In this document: positions 1-4,571 of the stretch, one piece after another
Numbering within the stretch: position 1 is the stretch's first letter
How the letters are laid out: every line of letters begins with the position of its first letter
Source: Caldilineaceae bacterium
GTDB lineage: Bacteria > Chloroflexota > Anaerolineae > Caldilineales > Caldilineaceae
DNA length: 6,626 nt
Reading direction: 5' to 3'
NCBI GenBank assembly: GCA_015494005.1
Contig: WGCB01000296.1
Span: 1 to 6,626, forward strand
Program-made: the position numbers and the translations under genes
Notes under the pieces: model-generated
Seen by the model: the letters and a program-made list of their open reading frames with translations, nothing else
Databases searched by the model: none
Told to the model about the DNA's origin: nothing

Positions 1-17
1 GTAGACCAGACCTGAGC

Positions 18-70
18 CAGGGCTGTCCCCGGGGAGGGCCATCCCTCCTGGGCAGCCCTGATGGCTTTTT
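18..70 (+). terminator. Probable rho-independent terminator of an upstream gene
   Basis: CAGGGCTG (18-25) is perfectly complementary to CAGCCCTG (53-60). Inside it, GGAGGG (33-38) pairs with CCCTCC (43-48) around a CCAT loop. GCC at 16-18 can extend the outer stem with GGC at 63-65 across a short bulge, which brings the stem next to the T-run TTTTT at 66-70. This two-tier GC-rich hairpin plus T-run is terminator-like. The upstream gene itself is outside the window. The structure runs through the ATG at 61, which argues against that ATG as the real start of the next gene. An alternative is a 5' leader hairpin that masks translation. Confidence 0.5.
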
Positions 71-96
71 CCGCTGCACGGAAGCAGTCCATCCCC

Positions 97-1470
97 ATGA
101 CCACACTCAAGACGCTCCTCAAACAAGGGCCTGGCCCCGAGCTGGCCTTCCTCCCCGAGGCGGACCCGGAGCAGATCGCCGAGCATCTGGTGGCCTTCGC
201 CAACGCGGGCGGGGGCACCCTGGTCCTGGGTGTGCACCCCAACGGCGCGGTGGGGGATCTCTTCCTGGATGAGTCGGTGGCGGATGCCCTGGCCCTGGCC
301 ACATCCCTCTGCCGGCCGCCGGTGCGCACCGAGTGGCAGCAGGTGGAGACGCCAGGCGGCGCGGTGGTGCTCCTGCGGGTGGAGCAGAGCCCGGAGCTCC
401 ACACCCTGGCGGACGGCCGGGCCCTGATCCGCTCCGGCCAGGAGAACCGGCCAGTGAGCGGCCCGGAGCTCCAGATCCTCTCGGCGAACAAGGCCACCGG
501 CGACTTCGAGACCCAGACCGTCCCCGGAGCCAGCCGGGAGGACCTGGACGAAGAGGTGATCCAGGAGTATCTGGAGAAACGGCAGCAGCGCAACCCCAAG
601 GGCACGGTCCTGCCCACGGACAAGCTGCTCCAGCAGATCGGAGCCATCGACGAGGAGGGAGCGCCCACGGTGAGCGGGATCCTGCTCTTCGGCAAGGATC
701 CCCAGGTCTACCTGCCCCACAGCCGGGCCGTCTTCGTGAAGTTCGCGGACACCCAGCCCCGGGGGCCCGAGGGCAGCTTCGGCTACGGTCGGCGGGAGGA
801 GATCACCGGCCCCCTGGCCCGGATCGTGGAGCGCAGCTGGCGGGTCATCTGGGAGGAGATGGACAAGAAGGCGGTGGTCCGGGGCTTGCAGCGGGAGGAG
901 GAGACGGAGTACCCGCCCTTCGCGGTGCGGGAGGCCCTGGTCAACGCGGTCTGCCACCGGGACTATCGGCTGAAGGGCAGCAGCATCGAGATCCGCATGT
1001 ACACGGACCGGATGGAGATCATCAGCCCGGGCGGGCTGCCGGCCTACATCACCGTGGACAACATCGTGGAGGAGCACTACAGCCGCAACCCACGCATCGT
1101 CAACGGCCTCTACCAGTGGGGCTACATCGAGGAGTTGGGCCTGGGCGTGGACCGCATGATCGAGGACATGGTCAAGGCCGGCCACCCGCCGCCGGAATTC
1201 GAGGCCAAGCCCCACCGCTTCACCGTGCGCCTCTACAACAAGAAGGATCCCAGCCGGGTGGTGCCCGAATGGGAGCAGGACATGAACGAGCGGCAGATCA
1301 AGGCCATGCAGTACATCCAGACCCACGGCAGCATCACCAACCGGGAGTACCGGCAGCTCTGCCCCCATGTGGGCGCGGAGACCCTTCGCCTGGACCTGGT
1401 GGACCTGGTGACCAAGGGCCTGCTGCTCAAGATCGGCGACAAGCGGGGCACCCGCTACATCCTCAAGTGA
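97..1470 (+). CDS. AlbA_2 (Schlafen-like) / HATPase_c_4 putative transcriptional regulator, RecG-related family
   Basis: This 457-aa protein has the layout of the 'ATP-dependent DNA helicase RecG-related / AlbA_2 domain' family of putative nucleic-acid-binding regulators, which are not true helicases. The N-terminal AlbA_2 region (about residues 1-125) has the recognisable HLVAFANAGGGTLVLGV stretch. The GHKL-like ATPase domain (about 265-370) shows REALVNAVCHRDY with the conserved Glu and Asn, then ISPGGLP and ELGLGVDRM. A winged helix follows at about 396-457, starting at NERQIKAMQYI. The start at 97 was chosen because the protein then begins MTTLKTLLKQG, as family members usually do, with GGAAG at 80-84 upstream. 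The longer form from ATG 61 adds 12 residues but begins inside a terminator-like hairpin. The usual acidic-Phe-Lys signature after the first helix is degenerate (ELAFLPE). Its target is unknown; the repeat-rich region just downstream is a candidate. The family assignment is fairly sure, the molecular role is not. Confidence 0.85.
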   Translation: MTTLKTLLKQGPGPELAFLPEADPEQIAEHLVAFANAGGGTLVLGVHPNGAVGDLFLDESVADALALATSLCRPPVRTEWQQVETPGGAVVLLRVEQSPELHTLADGRALIRSGQENRPVSGPELQILSANKATGDFETQTVPGASREDLDEEVIQEYLEKRQQRNPKGTVLPTDKLLQQIGAIDEEGAPTVSGILLFGKDPQVYLPHSRAVFVKFADTQPRGPEGSFGYGRREEITGPLARIVERSWRVIWEEMDKKAVVRGLQREEETEYPPFAVREALVNAVCHRDYRLKGSSIEIRMYTDRMEIISPGGLPAYITVDNIVEEHYSRNPRIVNGLYQWGYIEELGLGVDRMIEDMVKAGHPPPEFEAKPHRFTVRLYNKKDPSRVVPEWEQDMNERQIKAMQYIQTHGSITNREYRQLCPHVGAETLRLDLVDLVTKGLLLKIGDKRGTRYILK

Positions 1471-1510
1471 GGGGGCGCTCCCCGGCTGTTTCGGTTCAGG
1501 AGACCCAGGG

Positions 1511-1546
1511 AATTTGGGTTATTTGGGATAACTTTTGGGATATCCC
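1511..1546 (+). repeat. 36-bp perfect direct repeat, copy 1
   Basis: This copy is identical over 36 bases to 1573-1608, with a 62-base period and 26 bases between copies. It contains three TTTGGG units, a hyphenated palindrome GTTAT-TTGGG-ATAAC (1518-1532) and a perfect 10-base palindrome GGGATATCCC (1537-1546). The embedded dyads look like protein-binding sites. The copy begins 41 bases after the stop of the upstream AlbA_2 gene. Confidence 0.95.
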
Positions 1547-1572
1547 GGCCGTTTTGGGTTACTCCTCACGGA

Positions 1573-1608
1573 AATTTGGGTTATTTGGGATAACTTTTGG
1601 GATATCCC
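1573..1608 (+). repeat. 36-bp perfect direct repeat, copy 2
   Basis: This is the second identical copy, with the same GTTAT-TTGGG-ATAAC (1580-1594) and GGGATATCCC (1599-1608) dyads. A partial third unit, TTTGGGTTA, lies between the copies at 1553-1561. Copy 2 ends about 100 bases before the predicted transcription start of the signal peptidase operon, a usual distance for an upstream activator or looping repressor site. Confidence 0.95.
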
Positions 1609-1669
1609 AAGGGTGGAGAGACCTGTCTCATTTGGGAAAAATTCCGGACAAGTTGGGCACTCCGCCACC

Positions 1670-1699
1670 TTGTTGGGCATGGAGCCTGGGTGCTATAAT
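1670..1699 (+). promoter_or_regulatory. Extended -10 sigma-70-type promoter of the lepB-deoC operon
   Basis: TATAAT at 1694-1699 matches the -10 consensus perfectly and is preceded by TG one base upstream (TGC at 1691-1693), an extended -10 element. A weak -35, TTGTTG (1670-1675), lies 18 bases upstream. Transcription should start near 1706, giving a leader of about 45 bases to the TTG at 1752 or about 90 to the GTG at 1797. It is the only strong promoter match noticed on the + strand ahead of the four-gene operon. Confidence 0.75.
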
Positions 1700-1751
1700 G
1701 GTCAGATGCTGGGTCACCTGATGCCCGGCTCCGTCCATTCAGCAGCCCGTT

Positions 1752-2663
1752 TTGGGCTTCAACCGTGATTTCATCGAGCCACAGCGAGCGACTTCCGTGA
1801 TTGCCAACGATCCCAACAAGCAGCCATCCCAGAACGAGCCCCAGGAGCAGGCAACCGCCCCCCATGCCAACGGCCGGGATCCGGACGACCTGCTGGAGCT
1901 GACTGTGCCCTTCCACCGGCAGGAGATCGCCCCGGCGACTCAGGAAGGGGCTTCCGCCACGCCAGCCCTGGTCGGGAGCTCGAGCTCAGCCAGCTACCCA
2001 GCCCCCTACCCGGACACTACGCCGGTCAGCTACAATGGCCAGGTGGCCTCCCTGCCGGATGGCCTGCCGTCGGAGCTCTCCCCAGAGGCGCCGGCAGAGG
2101 CCCAGGAAGGCAACTGGTTCCTCCTCTTCCTGCGGGAGCTGGTGGAGACCCTGGTCCTGGCCCTGGTCATCTTTCTCCTCATCCGCACGGTGGTCCAGAA
2201 CTACCGCATCGAGGGCCATTCCATGGACCCCAACTTCCAGGATGGGGAGTACCTGCTGGTCAACAAGCTGGCCTATCGTATCGGGGACTACCAGCGGGGG
2301 GATGTGGTGGTCTTCCACTACCCCAACGACCCCAGCCGGGACTTCATCAAGCGCATCATCGGCCTGCCCGGGGAGACGGTGGAGATTCGGGGCGGTACGG
2401 TCTACATCGATGGCCAGCCCCTGCAGGAGCCCTACGAGACTGTGCCCATCAACTACGAGCGGGCGCCGGTGCTGGTGGAGCCGGACCACCTCTACGTGCT
2501 GGGGGACAACCGACCCTATTCCAGCGACAGCCACCAGTGGGGCCTCCTGCCCACGGACCTGGTCATCGGCAAGGCCTGGCTGGGCATCTGGCCCCCCTCG
2601 GCCTTCGGGATCGTCCCCCACCAGGAGCCGACCCTGGGCAGCGAGATGGCCCAGGGCCCTTGA
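1752..2663 (+). CDS. lepB: Type I signal peptidase
   Basis: This is the membrane-bound serine protease that removes signal peptides from secreted preproteins. In numbering from TTG 1752 (303 aa), a hydrophobic segment at about 122-149 is the single N-terminal anchor. The catalytic Ser is S157 in EGHSMDPN and the general-base Lys is K200 in DFIKRIIGLPGE. The 43-residue gap is close to that of Bacillus Sip enzymes. Box E follows as GDNRPYSSDSHQWG, and no second transmembrane segment is visible. Ahead of the anchor lies an unusual extension of about 105-120 residues rich in Pro, Ala, Ser, Gln and Glu, probably disordered and cytoplasmic. The start is uncertain: TTG 1752 is the longest form, GTG 1797 (15 residues shorter) is equally plausible, and neither has a clear Shine-Dalgarno. 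It is the first gene after the TATAAT promoter and deoC follows after 51 bases. Confidence 0.95.
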   Translation: MGFNRDFIEPQRATSVIANDPNKQPSQNEPQEQATAPHANGRDPDDLLELTVPFHRQEIAPATQEGASATPALVGSSSSASYPAPYPDTTPVSYNGQVASLPDGLPSELSPEAPAEAQEGNWFLLFLRELVETLVLALVIFLLIRTVVQNYRIEGHSMDPNFQDGEYLLVNKLAYRIGDYQRGDVVVFHYPNDPSRDFIKRIIGLPGETVEIRGGTVYIDGQPLQEPYETVPINYERAPVLVEPDHLYVLGDNRPYSSDSHQWGLLPTDLVIGKAWLGIWPPSAFGIVPHQEPTLGSEMAQGP

Positions 2664-2714
2664 GCGCATCCCCACACCCATCCCGCAACACCCAATCACG
2701 GAAGGCAGGAAGCG

Positions 2715-3455
2715 ATGCCGTCGAAACCAAGTTGGCCCATCGATCCCACCCAGCTGGCCCAGTTCATTGACCACACCTTGCTGAAGCCCGAGGCCAGCGA
2801 GGCCCAGATCCGCACCGTCTGCGCGGAGGCAGCCCAGTACGGCTTCGCCAGTGTCTGCGTCAACCCCACCTGGGTGGCCCTGGCCACGGAGCTCCTGGCG
2901 GAGAGCCCGGTGCGGGTCTGCTCCGTGGTGGGGTTCCCCTTGGGCGCCACCCTCACCAACGTGAAGGCCTACGAGGCCCGCCATGTGGTGAACCAGGGCG
3001 CCCGGGAAGTGGACATGGTCATCAACATCGGCCGGCTGAAGAGCGGCCAGGACGACTTGGTCCGGGAAGACATGGCCCAGGTGGTGAAGGCGGCCCGGAA
3101 AGCAAGCCCGGACGAGCCCGTGGTGGTGAAGGTGATCATCGAGACGGCCCTCCTGACCCGGGACGAGAAGATCCGGGCCTGTGAGCTGGCCATGGCCGCG
3201 GACGCGGACTTCGTCAAGACCTCCACCGGCTTCAACGGCGGCGGGGCCACCATCGAGGATGTGGCCCTCATGCGCCGGGTGGTGGGGGACAAATTGGGCG
3301 TCAAAGCGGCCGGGGGCATCCGCACCTTGAAGGACGCCATGGCCATGCTGGCCGCCGGGGCCAGCCGTCTGGGGGCCAGCGCCGGCGTGAAGATCGTCCA
3401 GGAAGCCTTGAGCCAACAGCCGGAGGGGTCCACCGCTCCTGGAGGGAGCTACTGA
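2715..3455 (+). CDS. deoC: Deoxyribose-phosphate aldolase (DERA)
   Basis: This class I aldolase cleaves 2-deoxy-D-ribose 5-phosphate to glyceraldehyde 3-phosphate and acetaldehyde in cytosolic deoxynucleoside catabolism. The 246-aa length is normal for the family. The visible signature includes DHTLLKPEA near residue 19, VVGFPLG at 71-77, catalytic Asp D100 in REVDMVIN, Schiff-base Lys K168 in [10 protein letters not shown], and the second active-site Lys K197 in [10 protein letters not shown]. All key residues are intact, so it should be active. ATG 2715 is preceded by GGAAGG at 2700-2705, 9 bases upstream. Its stop codon shares one base with the next start (TGATG at 3453-3457), so translation of the small downstream gene is probably coupled. 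No other deo or nucleoside-phosphorylase gene is in the window. Confidence 0.97.
   Translation: MPSKPSWPIDPTQLAQFIDHTLLKPEASEAQIRTVCAEAAQYGFASVCVNPTWVALATELLAESPVRVCSVVGFPLGATLTNVKAYEARHVVNQGAREVDMVINIGRLKSGQDDLVREDMAQVVKAARKASPDEPVVVKVIIETALLTRDEKIRACELAMAADADFVKTSTGFNGGGATIEDVALMRRVVGDKLGVKAAGGIRTLKDAMAMLAAGASRLGASAGVKIVQEALSQQPEGSTAPGGSY
3441..3446 (+). promoter_or_regulatory. Shine-Dalgarno of the 97-aa small gene
   Basis: GGAGGG lies inside the last codons of deoC, with GGAGG ending 9 bases before ATG 3455. It is the strongest ribosome binding site in the window. It supports the small downstream frame as a real translated gene, possibly expressed above its neighbours. Confidence 0.7.
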
Positions 3456-3748
3456 TGCACCACGAGCGTGTTCGCGACTACCTGATCATCATCGGCCACA
3501 CCTGGATCTGCACCAGCTGCCGGGAGAACCTCCTCAACGATCCGGACTCCATCCTGGTGGGGCACAAGCTCTCGGAGGAGGAGCGGGAGCATCTGCTGAG
3601 CCTGACGGAGCAATCCTTCCGCACCATGATGGAGCTGGACGAGGCCACGGGCCTGACCATGGAGGAGCTCCAGCTGGCCATCGATCACCCTCGATCCCGC
3701 CTGCGCCACCTGGGCATCAATCGGCGAGGCGTCAAACGCCGGCGATGA
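3455..3748 (+). CDS. Small protein of unknown function, possible NHLP/Os1348-clan-like
   Basis: I do not firmly recognise this 97-aa protein. It is basic at the C-terminus (Arg/Lys cluster at 82-97) and has no signal peptide or convincing membrane segment. A lone C-T-S-C pair (C19, C22) could bind metal or be redox active. The central stretch, CRENLLNDPD followed by KLSEEEREHLLSL (residues 22-50), has the 'R..LL.DP...L....LS.EE...L' pattern I associate with small Nif11/NHLP-clan proteins such as the Os1348 and Franean1_4349 families, some of which are RiPP precursors. That is a weak motif resemblance only. No Gly-Gly leader cleavage site or core peptide is evident. The gene is real by context: strong GGAGG, a 1-base overlap with deoC and a 4-base ATGA overlap with the MBL-fold hydrolase gene downstream, which suggests the two products are made together. 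Confidence 0.8.
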   Translation: MHHERVRDYLIIIGHTWICTSCRENLLNDPDSILVGHKLSEEEREHLLSLTEQSFRTMMELDEATGLTMEELQLAIDHPRSRLRHLGINRRGVKRRR

Positions 3749-4473
3749 ACGCCATCCTCCCTGGCGTCTGGGACCTGGCCCCGCCAGACGCGTTCGTCCA
3801 CTGCTACCTCTGGCAGTGGGATGAGGGCCTCACCCTCATCGACACCTGCTTGCCTGGCCACCACCAGGCCATCCTGGAGGCCATCCGTCAGCTGGGCCAC
3901 TCCCCCCAGGATGTGAAACGCATCGTCATCACCCACGGGGACATCGACCACATGGGCAGCGCCCGGGCCCTGCAGCGGATCACCGGCGCGCCGGTGGCCT
4001 GCCACGCGGTGGAGAAGGCCTTCCTGGAGAACCCCCGCCAGCGCAAGCCCAGCCGCACCCTGGCCGGCCTGGCCCTGCGCCCCTTCTACGCCCTGGCCCA
4101 TCTGCTGCCTCGCTTCCGAGTGGAGCCGGTCATCCCAGACCAGCTCCTGGTGGACGGGGAGAAGCTGCCGGAAGGCCTCACGGTCATCCACACCCCGGGC
4201 CACACCCCAGGCCACATCTCCCTGCTGGACCCGGAGCGGCGCATCCTCTTCACCGGGGACGCGCTGCACAACCGGGGCGGCAAGCTGCAACCCCCTCCGC
4301 CCATCTTCACCCTGGACATGGACAACGCCATCCGCAGCATCTGGAAGCTGGCCCACAAGTACGGCAAGCAGATCGACGCCGCCCTCTTCGGCCACGGGCC
4401 TCCCATCCTCCACGATGCCGGCGAGCGGATCCGCGCCCTGGCGGACGAGCTCTACCAGGCGGACAGACACTAG
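3745..4473 (+). CDS. MBL-fold metallo-hydrolase
   Basis: This 242-aa protein has the full metallo-beta-lactamase fold signature. Metal-site motif 1 is THGDIDHMG (H64, D66, D68, H69), followed by HTPGHTPGH (H153 as likely ligand), FTGDAL (D172 bridging) and FGHGPPI (H217). The usual HxHxDH is HxDxDH here, with Asp at the second His position; similar variants occur in uncharacterised MBL hydrolases. An insertion at about 95-135, rich in Arg and hydrophobics (from RQRKPSRTLAG to LLPRFRVEP), may form a lid over the active site. There is no signal peptide, so it is probably cytosolic. The substrate cannot be told from sequence; thioesters, lactones and phosphodiesters are all handled by this superfamily. 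The start overlaps the previous stop as ATGA, a coupled arrangement. It is the last gene of the operon, ahead of a strong terminator. Confidence 0.92.
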   Translation: MNAILPGVWDLAPPDAFVHCYLWQWDEGLTLIDTCLPGHHQAILEAIRQLGHSPQDVKRIVITHGDIDHMGSARALQRITGAPVACHAVEKAFLENPRQRKPSRTLAGLALRPFYALAHLLPRFRVEPVIPDQLLVDGEKLPEGLTVIHTPGHTPGHISLLDPERRILFTGDALHNRGGKLQPPPPIFTLDMDNAIRSIWKLAHKYGKQIDAALFGHGPPILHDAGERIRALADELYQADRH

Positions 4474-4490
4474 CCTATACGCCAATGGAA

Positions 4491-4525
4491 GAGGCGGGTG
4501 GAGCGATTTCCACCCGCCTCTTTTT
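4491..4525 (+). terminator. Rho-independent terminator of the lepB-deoC operon
   Basis: GAGGCGGGTGGA (4491-4502) pairs perfectly with TCCACCCGCCTC (4509-4520) around a GCGATT loop, followed at once by TTTTT (4521-4525). The two bases AA (4489-4490) can extend the stem against the first Ts. It lies 17 bases after the MBL gene stop. Read on the other strand the stem is followed only by TTCC, so it is a poorer terminator for the convergent VWA gene, though it may stall that transcript too. Confidence 0.95.
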
Positions 4526-4571
4526 CGATCCACTAAACTACAAGCGACTGAAGCAAACCTGTGCTACCCGG

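Larger units (their letters stand above)
1471..1751. other. Non-coding, TTGGG-rich intergenic regulatory region
   Basis: This 281-base gap has no convincing gene. It is visibly richer in A and T than the flanking genes. It holds two copies of a 36-bp direct repeat, ten TTGGG motifs all on the + strand (an eleventh sits at 1752-1756, at the start of the next ORF), a GTTGGGCA pair 20 bases apart (1652-1659 and 1672-1679), and a good promoter. Open frames crossing it are overhangs of shadow frames and translate the repeats into unnatural Trp-rich strings. Confidence 0.8.

Noticed and set aside
1511..1608. Minimal CRISPR array (36-base repeat, 26-base spacer)
   Set aside because: Only two copies and one spacer are present, the spacer itself carries a partial copy (TTTGGGTTA), the repeat is built of TTTGGG sub-repeats, and no cas gene is in the window.
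1511..1610. Telomere-like TTTGGG repeats
   Set aside because: Spacing is irregular (9, 12, 19, 22 bases), the region lies between ordinary genes, and nothing suggests a chromosome end.
333..1721. 462-codon + strand open frame overlapping the AlbA_2 gene
   Set aside because: Its translation is Gly/Pro/Arg/His-rich low complexity over a recognisable gene in another frame, and its tail merely reads through the intergenic repeats.
1535..1768. 77-codon Trp-rich frame across the repeats
   Set aside because: The protein is only the translated repeat plus intergenic sequence. The 62-base period breaks the frame between copies, and it has no ribosome binding site or domain.
1986..3416. 476-codon open frame on the - strand
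   Set aside because: It lies antisense to lepB and deoC, both of which have intact catalytic motifs. Its translation is Gly/His/Leu/Val-rich with no domain, typical of a mirror frame in high-GC DNA.
3509..3520. C-T-S-C in the small protein as a nitrile hydratase alpha metal site
   Set aside because: The nitrile hydratase motif needs a third Cys (CxxCxC) and a much larger protein; here Arg-Glu follows and nothing else matches.
3685..4533. 282-codon - strand frame opposite the MBL gene
   Set aside because: It is a mirror frame of a clear MBL-fold gene, runs through the operon terminator and has no recognisable motif.
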